Below, one piece after another: positions 24,038-50,298 of a DNA stretch of 64,000 nucleotides. A program made the translations under genes and the position numbers. The stretch is from Cyprinodon diabolis (lineage: Eukaryota > Chordata > Actinopteri > Cyprinodontiformes > Cyprinodontidae). How positions within the stretch are numbered: position 1 is the first letter of the stretch; each line of letters begins with the position of its first letter. The notes beneath the pieces were generated by a model, which had not been told where the DNA came from, did not search any database, and saw only the letters and a list, made by a program, of their open reading frames with translations. The stretch is from assembly GCA_030533445.1 (NCBI GenBank), contig CM060080.1, positions 18,181,377-18,245,376 of the forward strand. The letters run 5' to 3'.

Positions 24038-25089
24038 GGAAAAACAAAATGTAAAGACTAGCATTGTACATCTTGGAATGCAGATCAACTGAACCGAACA
24101 GAACAGCTGGACTGGGTCGGGCCGCGCTGCACCCACACGCACACAGGCAAACTCACACACAAAAACAAGGTAGAAATGCTGCAAAGCGCCGACCCGGTCC
24201 CTCCCATTAAGCTGAAACTCACCCCCACCCACCCAAGTGGAGCCATACATGCACAGCCTACAAGACAACTGCCTGCACCAGTCTGCAGAGAGATAACTCT
24301 TATTTTACTCTACTCAGTGTCTGTAAACATCCGAACTAATACTTACACTGGTACAAGCATTGGTGCAAACATTGACTCAGAAACTGTGCTTGTATATAAT
24401 TGCCTCTAAAGCCCACCCATTCCTCCATATTGGATAAGACAAAGACTGCCAAAGGGGCAATACGCCCTCAAAAAAATAAAAATAAAAAAAAAGGTAAGGA
24501 TAAAGTGATTAATAGACATGCCAGAAACACAAAATCTAAAATTAGTTGTTTATTCCATTTTAATTTTTCTTAAAAATATTCTGTCTCTGACATTATTTAG
24601 CCGAGCGAACATCCCATCAGTTCGCATGCTCCCATCCCTCTGAACCAGCTCTTCCTCCTCTGAGGCCTAACAACAGCCTTCTGTCACTGAGATCTCCACA
24701 GTAACCCATGTTAACGCTGCATGCATGAAGGGAAAGGAAAACAGAACAGGACTTTAAAGAAAAGGCAGGTGACCCACCCAAATAATCATGATTTCAGGCA
24801 GATGGAACCAGGAAGCAGCGACCAAACTAGCCAGCTGCACAGGCTGCTCGTCTAACGAGCTGAGATCTGATTGGTCAGCTCAGCGAGGAGGAGGTTGGGG
24901 AATAACAAGCCAGTACATGCAGATTACTTAAATTTTTTTTTTCTTTTACCTTTTTTTAACTTGTTTATATGGACAGATTTTCAGTATTCCAACATTCAGT
25001 TTAAATTGTCTATACAGAACAGTATGATTAAATGTAGATTTTTGCAATAAGAGGTAAGTGAAACATTTGACTGATTCTTTGCAAGTTCA

Positions 25090-32244
<7,155 letters not shown>

Positions 32245-32450
32245 ATCTGTGGGAGTTTTGGGCTGTTAGCTTGCCGGCGGTTCAGGATAGAGGAAATGGA
32301 CGGGAGCCACTGAGGCGCTGCTGCTGCTAGCTGAAGGCGGGGAGAAGAGGCGAATCACTGCTCACTGTATCCCTCCGCACTACAGAGGAGCACAACTTTA
32401 GCTCTGGTGCTGGAGCGTTACAAGACACAAATATATACTAGAAACAAGAG
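32245..32450 (-). promoter_or_regulatory. Calmodulin promoter and 5' UTR region
   Basis: A GC-rich, CpG-containing block surrounds the start exon, with CTGCTGCTGCTAGCTG in the probable 5' UTR and no clear TATA box. The sequence turns AT-rich beyond about 32420. This is the layout of a housekeeping CpG promoter. No transcription start can be fixed by eye. Confidence 0.5.
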
Positions 32451-34237
32451 TGATTAGAAGAGTTATATTAATTTTCTTCAGATCGATATATTAAGATACA
32501 TTTTAGTAATTGTAACACTGCTTTATATTATGTACTACTTTAATCATAAAGTTTTAGAGATACTTTCATAAGCTTCTAACTATTGTTTGCTGGAATTTTG
32601 GCCCATTCTTCCTGAATGAAATGCCATGAAACTATATCTGTTAATTGAGTCTTTTTGGTGGAGAATGTCTCCAGCAGCATTACACCCTTCCAGCCATAAA
32701 TTGGGACTGGTAAACTTAAACAACAAGCAGCAAACCCAAAAACTGTATTTTATAATGGGTATTTATTCATTATAAATGTTGTAATTAAATTGTAAATCTA
32801 TAGCTATACATCAATATTTAGCCACAATGCTGCAAGGCTTATTTTTCAGAAACATCATCTAGCTCATAAACATATAGTCAGTTTTACAAACATTTGGTTT
32901 TTATCATATACTGAATCATGGGAAAAAAACAGATACATCTTACTGCTTTAATGAACTGAGTGAAGGAAAGAAGCAACATAATACTGTTAATTTTGACACA
33001 CTTTCTTATCTGATCATCAGAAATGTGACCATCTGTGTAAAAACAACAAAAAACAACAGTTTAATCATTTTCGTTTTCTTTCCAAGCACTTAGTTGTTCG
33101 TTGCTCAGATTAAGAATGTGGTGCACAATTTAAGCATCCAAAATTGCAACTGAAGAAACCAAAAGGCATCTGGGATGTATTTCTGGACAGAATACATCAT
33201 CATTTAGATATCTGACCATAATGCAAAGCACCATGCTCAGAAAAAAAGCAGATTAAAGAAAATCTTACCAACTGTTAAGCATGGCGGCGGAGAATTAATG
33301 ACTTTGGGTTGTATATAACCAGGGGACACTTGAAGACAAACATGGACTATTCTGATGTCTGCAGCACCTCGGACTAAACCCAAAAGGGGTTCTACAAACT
33401 ACATTTTTAATTTTCAGGATAACTGCAAGTTTTTAAAAAAAAGTCAAAAGTTTACCTGGTTTCACTAATAAAATATTAAGTTCTGCCTTCCTTTTTTTTT
33501 TTTTTTTTTTTTTAACCTATCTATTGCATCTTCAGGATTCAGATTTAAACAGCTTTTATATTCTGTAGCCTTGGTCTTTTTAAGCACTGATCTAGAGAGA
33601 TACTTTTTTTAAAAAAAAGGTTATAACACATTTCTTTGATATACATCTCACGCGCATGTTTGGCCACCTTTCTTTCACGGCCACTCGAGAGTGACGGACT
33701 ATTTTATGTTATGCCTAGTTTTATGCAGGCGGAAGGATACGGTTCTAAGCGTTTAAACTTGCAGCTCTGAGGAGGCTTTGGCATTGCTTTTGAAAGACGT
33801 GTTCTGATTGGCTAGCACAAACCCGCATACTCTAATAAAGTCAAGAGGCCTGTGATTGGCTTAGGGAGATCTGCAATGCGTCAAACCACGGCGCGGCATT
33901 GAGGCCACTGTCTCTACAGCGTAGTATAAAAAAAAAAAAAAAAAAACCAGGCGATGATTCGCAGGTAATCTACAGGTGTTGCTTAATAAAGTGGTAAGCC
34001 TCAGAGTGACGGTAACAATAAGTTCTTTGCAACTATATATAACTCTAGAGGGAAATTAAAACTAATTTTCCCAACTTAAAGTTTGCAAAGTAGAAAGTAA
34101 AATAAAATAAAATTAACTACATCTATTCCTGGGAGGGTGTCTTTTCAATAACATTTTAGGGTATATTATTATTTTCCTTTAAGCTAAATTCTAATAAGAG
34201 ATACCAAAGAAAACATTAAACAACCAAGACATTATCA
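32451..34237. other. Intergenic DNA between calmodulin 5' end and NRDE2 3' end
   Basis: No protein gene. A Tc1-like relic lies at 33240-33340 (PTVKHGGGELMTLGC in one plus frame). A promoter-like patch lies at 33780-33935. Poly-T at 33490-33513 and poly-A at 33927-33945 mark other insertions. The rest is AT-rich with nothing recognisable. Confidence 0.5.
33780..33935 (+). promoter_or_regulatory. Promoter-like patch without an assigned gene
   Basis: Two inverted CCAAT boxes in the context TGATTGGCT (33808-33816 and 33853-33861) are followed by a CpG-containing stretch (CACGGCGCGGCATTGAGG) and a TATAAAA (about 33924) in ordered spacing. No gene-like frame follows downstream on the plus strand before NRDE2. 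It may serve a non-coding RNA or be a remnant. Confidence 0.3.
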
Positions 34238-34247
34238 TTTATTTATT
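34238..34247 (-). terminator. NRDE2 polyadenylation signals
   Basis: Overlapping minus-strand AATAAA hexamers in TTAATAATAAATAAATGA, about 115 nt past the NRDE2 stop codon. Confidence 0.6.
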
Positions 34248-34360
34248 ATTAATCAAAACAAGTGCACACAAAAAATTAACAACAAAACCAATTGTATATT
34301 GTTAATCTTCAAAGTCTATCTGTAAACGTTTAATGTTGTTTAAAGAGGTTTGGGGTGTTC

Positions 34361-37300
34361 TCAGTCTTCCAGCAGTATATCCAGCTCTTCCAAAGGCAGC
34401 CTCAGTCGAAGCTCCTTCTCAGTCATCAGATCCACAAACTCCTGCAGGTGCTCAGGGAACAACTGCACCGCATCCATATACAAACCCTGATTAAAACATA
34501 CAAAGTGTTGACATATTAGTTAACATGTTCCCTAATACATAAGTGAAATTGAGATAATTCTTTCATGTCTGTTTTACCTTCACCCACGGAATGCTCTGCA
34601 AGGCTTTGTAAAAGATTCCTCTGGCTTTATCTGCCTTTCCCTCTGACACCTACAGGGAAACCAAATCACAAAAAGTTTCCTTTAACATAATTGGTCATTT
34701 AAATATGCTTTAATATGTTTTGAGGTTTCTATTATCTCACCAGGAAATGAATGTACATCCTCCACACTAAAGGGCAATGGGCACCCGTCTCTGTTGATGC
34801 GCCGCCCTCGAACAGACCTCGGATTCGGTTGCTGAGGCCGTTTTCTGGTAGGATGGGGAGGGCCTCATCCAAGCAGCAAGACCTATGAATGACATTTAAA
34901 GGCATTTGGATTCAATCTTTTTATCAATTTTAACCGTTCAACATTTTTTATCCAAACAGTTATTCTCAAAAAAGAACAAACACTTTTTCCATTTAGTGGT
35001 TGTTTCTCTAAGGCCATGTTTTTGGTTTTATCCCTAAAAAGACCACCATGCCTGAAAGTTGGACTTTATATGAGATCAAACACTGCTTTTTATTTTATTT
35101 TTTTTTCCAACAAAACAAGCTTGTGTCTAACATTTCTCACCACCATCCTAATTGATTCATATAAGCTGCATTACATGTTCTCCAAAACAAGTTATTTTGC
35201 ATTGACCAAACTATCCGTCTAAAATGAGATCGTCTTAGCAATCTTGTTTTCTAGAAAACATTTCTGAACTATTTCCTATTGTTATGCAGCCAAAAAAATT
35301 GATTTTCATTTCTGTCTTTTCATGCTCATCTTCTCTTGATTAACTTTTTAAACTGAGGCCAGTAGAGTCATTGGAGAGGCTCTGTTTTTATGGGATGCCT
35401 GCTCCTAGGAAGACTGTAAACTGTCTTAAATGTTCTCTTTCTCACAGTACTGCTTTGGTCTTTCAACCTTGGTACTGTGTTAACTTTCCTTTGATTGTGT
35501 TATGTTGTTGACATACACCCCATCATCCCTTTCAGTCTTACCTCTGAGCTGCATCCACCAGCTGCTTCCTATGTTGTTCAGCAACAATAGCAAACAGACG
35601 GGGTACCACGCTGCTGTTGTCTCTGGTTACAGTGTAGAAAAAACGCCGTGCCCGGCCAGCACTATGGTAACGGTTCTCCACCTAAAAAAAAAAAAGAAAA
35701 ATCACATTTACTCATTGTTGCTGTCCACTGCGTTGATTTAAGCCAGTAAGGATGATGATGTGTGTTTCTTCTTTTAGGAACATACCTGAATGTATATACT
35801 CCACAGGGCGGCGTTGCAGGGCCAGGATAACAGGGCAGAGGTAAGCATCTGTCTCAGTGTTGCCAAAGGACAAACCCCAACATTATTGTTGTATCTTAGC
35901 AGCGCCGCCTGTTGCACTGCTATTTCCTCACAATCTGAAGCTAACTGACTGACTAGAAGACGGCTAGTCGTCTCACCGCCGTCTAGCTGCTTTTCAGGCG
36001 TTAATGAGCGGTGCAGTTCCTCCATCCTCTCTCTGGCTTGGCTGTAGACTGCAATAGCAGCTTGGATGCTCACTGTTAGATACTGAAACAGAGCATAGCA
36101 GCCAACCAGGCCTCGTAACCTTAGCTCTTTTTCCTGCGGGTCATCTTGAGTTGCTGCAAAAAGAACCCAACTGGTTAGACTTCCAAACAAGGTTTTGACT
36201 CATTTTTTTTAAGATACTAGCTGACAAACCATCTGTCTGACCTCCGATACTGTGCATGCTGTATTAATAACACACAGCCATCAATATTCAAACCACTGGA
36301 AACAAAAGTGAGCACCAAACTGTGCCCTGGTCTCATGTGACACTCTAGAGCTATAAGGTCTCAGGTGTGAATGGGAAACAGGTGTGTTAAGTTTTCCAAC
36401 AGTTGTTCACCAGTTCCCCTTGTGGTAAGGGCCTCTTTAAGAATCCAAAAAAAGATGGCGGTGGATAACAGAAGAAGAATGCAGACACCCTAAATTTAAT
36501 TTATAACTTTTGATGTCAATGGTTTAGACAGTAATGATAGAGACATTTTGGGGGGCAGCAGGTTGAAAGCTATACAAGCTGTGCACCTACTCTGGATTGA
36601 ACCATACTTATATTTCTTTAGTGTTTAATGTAGCTAAATATTGTGAGATACAGTAATAAGAAACTAAAAACATACCTTTTTTGTTGAGCTGAGGATTTTG
36701 CATGTTTTGCTCCAGAGATGACAGGCTAGAGCTCAGAGACTGTTCAAAGGATCTCCTGGCTTTCAGGATGGAAACCGGGGATATGGTCTGGGAGGATGAG
36801 GATGAATACGATCCTTCTGCTAGCCTGGTCAGCAGCATGACAGCCGGAGATGTTGTGACGTCATTAACTTCTCCCAACTCCTTTACCTTATTCTCCAACT
36901 CCAGCTGCGACCACAGGAGGCACAGTTCACACAGAGCTGGACTACTGAGCCCCCTGGTTCCTCCCAAGGCTGTCGCCGCGGTGAACACTTTCCGAGCCTC
37001 GTCCAGATTCCCCAGCAACCATTCAAGGTGAGCGTATTCCCGCCACAGCACCAGCGATGAGCGGTTGTCTGGTTCTTTGAGGAGTCTTTTGGCAACCCGC
37101 TTGCTGCGCTTTCCCTGAATGCGAAGGCGCTTTTTGTTGCCGCTGCGCAGACAGTGCAAAATCTAACAATTACAGAATAATATGTGATTTTTAAATCCGA
37201 AATTCTGGAAATAAAGTACATTTTGTTTTTTAATAAATCTAATAGAGATGATCTTTGCAAAAAGGAACAAAAAGGTAAAGTTCAGCTTAAGCTTCGCTCT

Positions 37301-40300
37301 GCTCTGTTCTATATCTACCTTTAGCTTCTCGTACAGGATCCAGCTGAGTGACAGCACGGCTCGATGGGGAGGAGGAAGGACAGGCTGGAGCATGTTGAAC
37401 ACATTGGTGACAAACTTCTCGCCCTGCTTCCCAAGCCCCAACCACTTCCTTGTTCCTTGGAGAGTGGTCATGTGACCTACAGAATTAATCCCCGTCTCAG
37501 GGAGGCTGAAGGAAGTAAGAGGACGCTGAAGCTCAGTACCTGTAACACATTATTGAAACACATGTTTAATGTAGATGACTACCACCTCCAGCTTTAAAGA
37601 GCAATCATGCTTCACTAAACCTTTTTAGCCATAGCAACCTCTTAAAAGTATATAATGAGCAGAACAGCAGAGTCTGTTATTGTTAGGTAGGATTTAAAGA
37701 TTTCCCTTTTAAATTAAACAGCTAAGGTGATTCTGACAGTTTATGATGCCGCTTAATTCATTCAAATAACCCAAATTTACAAAGTATATCAACCCCCCTC
37801 ACAAATAATTTAAATATTGAGAGCTTATCCAGTTTTCCCTCATCATCACCTTGAGTGAGTAGAGAGAGGTTCTCCAGGAATGTGCTAGGCTGATAGGGGG
37901 CAGCGGTGAGCACAGAGTCTACAGGACAACCCAGGAAAGACAAGAAGCTGAGAAGAAACCGAAGCTGGAGTTCTGGTGATGACAGACAAATGAGGGAAGG
38001 GCCGATGTCATCGAACAACACCTGGACATGGAGAAAGGAGGAGGCACTGATTTTAGCATGAGACTAAAACTTTTATACCGGAGACATCAAACAACACAGG
38101 ATACATAGAAAGAAGCACCTGTCTGTCTGGGTCCTCGCAGTCCTCTTCTGATTGGCCTTTAGCTTTGTCCGGTCTCCATGGCAGCCAGTGCACTGCTTCC
38201 CGGGATGACTCCATGTCCAACCAGATGGTTCCTCTGGGCAGGCTCCTATCCTTCACCTCCTCTTCATCCTCATCCTCCTCCTCTTCTTCTTCCTCTATGT
38301 AAGGAAAAAACAATATATAGACTAAAACATTTAAGGTTTAATTTAAGGATATGTGAACAAGCTCTATTAGGTATCACACCAGTATCTTAGAGCTGGAGGG
38401 ATGCACAGGCATCTGTTCTTTTTTTTAAATACAAAATGGTTAAATTATTAGAAAAGCATGTTAAACATTTCCTCAAAAAAAGTGTTTTTAATCTGGTCAA
38501 GAGCCCGACTGAAACACATATTCAAATTTACTGAGACAAACCTGGAAATGTCTGTGAGAACTTTACCTGCAGGGGGTTGAACCCATCCTCCTCTCTCTTG
38601 TTCGGTCATCCAGGCCTTCCAGCCTCTGGCCCCCACCTCACCGACTCTCGCCTCCCCACTGTCCCAGAATGTCTCAAAGAAATCAACCTGCACCAAAGGG
38701 AACATTAGGGATCATTTTAAGATTATCTGCCTCTTTTTGTTTTTAAGATATTCCATGAATGTTGTACCACAGCCACACAATAATTATAGCCACCAACTTG
38801 GAAAAACTGATGAAGATTTAATTGACTGGACTCCTGACACAGACCCCACTTTTTACCAAGGAAAACAAACCCTTTACCATTATTTTCATATTAGCCTGCA
38901 TTATCCATTCCAGAACCATTTTAAGAGGGTTTGTGGTCTTTGTACTGTTGGTTCATTTATCTGTCTCCAAGTTTCAACTACCTATCTGTTGATTTAAACT
39001 TAGAGGTAGTCCTTCTACCTTATAATTCCACAAAACAGCCCCGCAGCATGATACTGCCATCACCATGCTTAACCATTGGACTGCACTGGAAGAAATGGAA
39101 ATCTAGATAAGTAATTTTTTCTTAAAATATGTGCATTTGTTCTTGGATTTTGCCAATGGAACAAGACAATTTACACTTAAAATAAAAAAAGACAATTGGT
39201 TTGTCTTTTTTCGAGTGCATATTATCTAATTATCTTATTTTAAGAGTAAAAACACTCATTCTATTGGCAAATCATCTAATTTACCTACTCAAATTAAGGC
39301 TAAATACACTTAATTTAAGACATTTTCACTTATTTCTAGATCGTTTTTCCAGTGTGTGTTTTTAGGTTTGAAAACCTCACCTTCAAACATCTCTGTAATG
39401 TGGAAAAATACCTCAGTCTTAATCTTATTTGACATTAAATATATTCTTTGGGAGGCTTCACTTGGTTGGTCTCCAGATAGGCTGGAAGACGTCAATATTT
39501 AAACAGTTTATACGGTGGCATGTTTTCAGTCTAAGAAGATGTAAGACTTGCTTTAGGATATCTAGAAACTGTGGCTCAGATGTAGCTTTCATGCTCTGAT
39601 GGACTTGATGGCTTCTTTATTAGTACTGAATGTCCTACTTTACTGTTATTTGAGGCAGGATGTCTTTTTCCAGATCTTGAAAAGCTACTTTGCTCATACA
39701 TGCAAGTATTTAAAATGATTAATTATTTAAAATTGCCCACTCCAGAGTAGAAGCGGGTCCAATCTCCCTAAAGGGGCTGGGTTTCAGAAACCAGGCTGGG
39801 CATTTAGTCTAAAAAAAGAGCTTATTTTTGTTGAACAAAAAAGATCAATTCCGTTAAATAATCTCTGGAATACATAGAAATTCAGCTAATATTGGATACA
39901 TTTTCATACTTTTCTTTTGTAGTGTGCTCATGTGCATACCTGCTGTTTCGTGGGAAGGTTTTTCACACTGTCAGGTTTGAAGTAAGTAAAATCCATCATG
40001 GCCTGAAAAAGAGAAACGGCCTTCTCAGAGTGACCGGACTGCCGCAAGAAATGACACTGCTGGATGAAGATATCTGGACACAAAACAAAACAAACACCCA
40101 TGGTCACAATAGTGAAAAAAACCACACTTAGTCACAGATAGTAATGTTTTACCCAGCATGTCGTCCTCGATTCCAGGCAAAGCTGGGTGAGACACCATGC
40201 TGCCGTCTCTCACAGAGCTGAGCGTGCTCAAACACTTTCCATATGATGAGTTGACCTTTGTCACTGTGAAGCTGCTGAAGTAGCTTTGAGTAAAAAGTAG

Positions 40301-43300
40301 ATACTTTTTCCACAAAGGGGCACTGTTTGGGTGGAGGAACACCTAAAATATAGTAAAACTCCAATTAGCATTACCCATGTGTTTCTACATCTCTGGAGTT
40401 AGAATGATTTGTCTAAAGCTGTCAGTTATTATCAAAAAAACAATTAAAAAAAAGTAAATGAAACCACAAAATGTAACTCACCAGTTTCTTCCATTCTTTA
40501 GCCAAAGCGGAGGGTTCCCAAAGCTCCTGGCAGATCCGGAGCCTCTCAAGGTGAAGAGCGATGCAGGTGGGGTTGGTCTCCATGGCTCTGTCTGCAATGC
40601 TCAGCTTCTTCTCCAGGATCGCCCTGTAGGAGGACTTACGTCGCTCTGCTAAATCAGCTCCCTGCTGCTCCTCATCCCCTCTAAATGCAACTGTACTCAA
40701 CTCGTCCTAGTAGTAAATACATAAAAAACAATACCTTTACATCCAGATTTCATCTTTTACCGGCCTTATCAAACTAAGCCTTTAAGAGCTCCAAAAATTC
40801 ATTGAAGTGTTGCTTTAAAGCCAGACTAAATGTTGCATTATTTCAGAAACTTCTCACAACACAGAAAACAATCAGCTGTCTAAGCAAAATTTGGTTCACT
40901 TTCAAATTAGAAGAGCCTTTTGGTGAATACGAATTACTATTTTAAAACCTGATTTAACAGATTTCATGGAGATCTTTTTAAATTAGTATAATTGCATTCA
41001 CTTCCATTCAGCTCAAAGCCCAACAATGCCTCCTTTACCTGGTATCGAATGAATTGTATCCACAGCTGTGTGTCTGTTGGCTGCTCTCTGAGCCGCCGGT
41101 TAAACTCCTCGGTCCGTCCAACCGCATAACCTGACTTTTCCTCTGTTTCTGTTTCCTGCTTCTGGTCAACCTGCAGTCCCTTCCCCTGCAGCCAGAGGGC
41201 AGTGGAGGAATCGTACACGCCTAGGGGATTTACTGATGTCTCTGCTTTGTCACCTGATTTTAAACATTTAAGATGAGAAGAAACAACATTTAAAACAATA
41301 TTTTAGTGCCCTTAAGTCTAAATATTTAGCCCTTACTTATATTACAATGAAAACTTCAGTTGGATCTGCTGCAAGTGTCAACATCATTGTACCTGACTGT
41401 CCCATGCTCTCCTGTTCAGCATCACCCAGAGGGAGGAAAGAACTTGAGTTGATTGCATCACTACTTTCTGTAGTGACAGAAATGACAGAAACGGGAGCCT
41501 CACTCCGCAGCAGCTTTCGAGTGGCTACTGAAAAGTATCTTTCATCTTGGTTCCCACTGTTGGCTTTCTTCTTCTTCTTCTTTGTCTCAGATTCCTCCCA
41601 GCTCACTCCCTGCCGGAGAAAGTCCAGACCCAAAGTGGAGCTTCCTTTTCTCTTATACCTGAGGGGGGGAGACAGGCACAAATGAGTAGAGAAAGAAGAA
41701 TGACCTTTAGTTTATAATCTGATAATGTTTCATTTCTTCAAATTGACTTTTTTGTTTTAGTTCAGTCTTTGATCAATTTTAGTTGTTGAACATCTACAGT
41801 ATTATTCTTCTGGGTTGCTTTGGCAAAAGGATGCTCATTTCCTCTTAAAATGTATGTCTTTTCTATCCACTGTTGCTGAATGCATGCTTGGAATGAGAGA
41901 TCGCTGCAGAGTCAACAACACAATACAAGCGATTGTTTACTGTCACCAGATCTTTATCAAATCCTGTGGAGTCAGTGACTCAGTGCAATCAGCCGAGTTT
42001 CCTTAGATAGAACATTTCTAATCAATCTGTCATAATGATTAGACTGAATTGTTTTTAAAAGTGACCCGAGATTAAATGTGTTTTAGATTGCTTCTACATA
42101 AGCTGAATTTAATTTAATGTTTATAGCTGTTAAGAAATGACAAACCAGGTCCAGGGATTTAACATATTTTTATCTATGTTTAATCATTTCTTAAAGCTAG
42201 TCCCAGTGCCCCGGATCATGTTATATCGAAGTACATATATTAATGTTCACTATGAATTACAATTTACAGCGGTGACTTTATACATACAGAACTTGAAAAA
42301 AAAAACTATAAGACGGTAGATGTGCCTAGTGTATTTACACCCAGATGTACACCAAGTCAAATTCTTTGTAAGTGCAAACCTACTTTGCAATAAATCTGAT
42401 TCTGTTGTACAGAGAAGGTTGGTGAACAAAACTGGGAAATAGACAACTGGGAAAGGAATGTAATCTGGAAATGAAAATGTTCATCCATGCTTTATTTTGT
42501 TTGTTAATATGTGGATCTGAAAATATTGGAATTGACTTTCAAGAAACATCTTCAGGAAAATATAGAAAGCAAAATTAAAATGTTAAAACTAAAGAATATA
42601 TTTTATATTATGAAGAAGTGTTAGTCACATATTATGGCCAAAAGGTGAGAATTAAAGTTCTATTTAATATCTTTGGAGAATGATTATGCTACCTTGCTAC
42701 ATCTCCTCTGTACAGGGACTTATAAGTCCAATTGGCTGGATCCGGTTTACAGTCCACACAGAATAGATGCTCCGTAGGTGACTGCAGATCATCCAACCAG
42801 GAAAAACGAGTTCCTAACAAAACAGGCTGCTCCCTGCATGATCAAGCATAAAAAATACATATAAACAAAACGAAAGAAAGTTTTTTCTAAAAAGTTTTTT
42901 ACTTTTTAAAAAATAGAAATATTTCTACTCACCTTATCCCCTTCTCTTCTTTTATGAGATCGCTGGGATAAATGGTTTCAGAGTCTGACCCATTCTTCTT
43001 TTTATGACTTTTCTTCTTTTTCCTCTTTTTTTCACTTTTCTTTTTCTTCTTCCTTGATGGTCCATCACCCCTCTCCTCCTCGTCAGAAGACGCGTCATCC
43101 TTTTCAACACTGCAAATCAAAGAACAGTCTGTATATCTTACCTTTCTAATTTCCTATGCAGTATTTCTAGAGCTTTGTTGGACTAACAGAATAATTTCAA
43201 AGATGTCACTTAAGAGACATCTTAGAAAGATTGCCTTCTATAATTGGAGAAAAACAAAAATCCTACCTTTCCTCCCTCTGGTTTGGCTTCTCTAAAAACC

Positions 43301-43843
43301 GATTGTGAAGGGAAAGAGCATCTCCAGTCTGAAAGCTCTTATTGTTAAGCCAGTCTAATTCTGGAAGGCATGAATAAATTGGTTAGATGATTTCAAAACT
43401 TCTTGGATCTCACATATGTAAGCAGCTTCAAACATTTTTAAAGGCACGAAATACCAGTTTGAAAATTATACTCTTAAATATAACGTGTTTTTTTTTTTAT
43501 TAGTCTCCTGAAAGGTTTATTGCATATGTAGCTAGGTTCATATCAGAGTTCTTAAATTGACTGAAAATCCTTTCATATTTAATGCAGTGTTTAAAAAAAG
43601 AAACCTCGAGAAGAAACTGGTATTAAGTAGATCCGAAGAGAGTTAACACTTAAGTAGTTGAGGCTAGACTGTCTTACGTAGCTTTCACAAAAAATGGAAA
43701 CTAAATCTAATTCACAGACTAAATGACAATAACTCGAACAAAATGTGTTACAACATGTTTGCGGGATATGTGAAAGCACCTTTGGATGATGATTCTTCAA
43801 CTCTGTTTTTCGAGACTTCGGCAAAGGCTGGAAATAGAGCCAT
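34361..43843 (-). CDS. nrde2: NRDE2, nuclear RNA-silencing/exosome-linked HAT-repeat protein
   Basis: NRDE2 is a nuclear protein with HAT/TPR-like repeats that binds the MTR4 helicase and affects splicing and RNA surveillance. Nineteen minus-strand exons in consistent phase: 43843-43780, 43360-43267, 43109-42933, 42833-42693, 41658-41393, 41253-41039, 40706-40482, 40342-40153, 40073-39940, 38687-38567, 38294-38119, 38021-37850, 37539-37319, 37162-36676, 36153-35786, 35681-35542, 34882-34741, 34649-34578, 34486-34361; about 1176 aa (human 1164). Landmarks: start MALFPAFAEVSK; a Lys-rich nuclear-signal region (exon 3); PDPANWTYKSLYRGDVARYK, the conserved MTR4-interaction neighbourhood; SLFQAMMDFTYFKPDSVKNL; YAHLEWLLGNLDEARKVF (HAT repeat); C-terminus LMTEKELRLRLPLEELDIL. 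The frame is intact throughout. Decayed copies of its 5' half lie behind both tubulin genes. Confidence 0.97.
38990..39090 (-). mobile_element. Tc1-like transposase relic in NRDE2 intron 9
   Basis: On the minus strand TTAAGCATGGTGATGGCAGT reads VKHGDGSIMLRGCFVEL, the same conserved block seen in other relics of this window. The frame breaks on both sides. Confidence 0.5.
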
Positions 43844-45561
<1,718 letters not shown>

Positions 45562-45584
45562 ACATATATATATATACATTTTTT

Positions 45585-45760
45585 CAACTCTTCAATATTT
45601 TGTTATTGTTATACATTTTTCTAAGGTCCACATGTGTGTGACCATTTTTTCTATAATCTTTTGGCTGCTGTAAACCCCAGAATTTCCCCATTGTGGAACA
45701 ATAAAGGGATTTTTCTATTCTATTCTATTGTATTCTATTCCATTCTATTCTAATTCATCT
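45585..45760 (+). mobile_element. Retroelement 3' tail, copy 3, with (TTCTA)n tail
   Basis: Contains TAAGGTCCACATGTGTGTGA, TTGGCTGCTGTAAACCCCAG, CCCCATTGTGG and AATAAAGG, then repeated TTCTA units (about 45713-45752). Same family as the copies at 54950 and 63290, which lie at the matching place upstream of the next tubulin units. Confidence 0.65.
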
Positions 45761-45997
45761 AACAAATTGTAACAGGTGAGTGGCTCGCAATGGCAATACA
45801 TGAACGGCGTTTCTTGTAGGAATATGTATTAACTTTTTCCTCTTTTCCCTACACATTTACATTCCCCACTACTAAAAAATAAAAACAAGAAAAAACACTG
45901 GAGATTTTGGTTTGTTTGGGTAAAGAAAAAAAAAAAAGCAACGTAACCTGGGGCCTGCAGATCCCTCCAATCAAACTTTGTTGGGGATTTAAACTAA

Positions 45998-46175
45998 CCA
46001 ATTAGATGTTGTTTTCCGTTTGATTGAAGTCTGATGTATCCAATCAGATGTACCTAGTAGGTAACCATTGGTAACGTTCCAACCTCCTCTGTTTATATTT
46101 CTCTACGGGAACTGCAGAGCAGGTAAAACTGGCGGGCAGACCTTTGAGAGACTAAGCGTCTTTATCTCAATAAAA
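45998..46175 (+). promoter_or_regulatory. Promoter region of beta-tubulin gene A
   Basis: CCAAT boxes at 45998-46002 and 46040-46044 are followed by a TATA-like TTATATTT (46093-46100), 76 nt before the ATG. The arrangement (two CCAAT, one TATA) is the same as in gene B although the surrounding sequence differs. Confidence 0.5.

Positions 46176-50298
<4,123 letters not shown>

Noticed and set aside
36702..37031. Plus-strand ORF over NRDE2 exon 14, and other plus-strand ORFs at 38178, 41347 and 40458
   Set aside because: They lie antisense to clearly conserved NRDE2 exons and show no family similarity.
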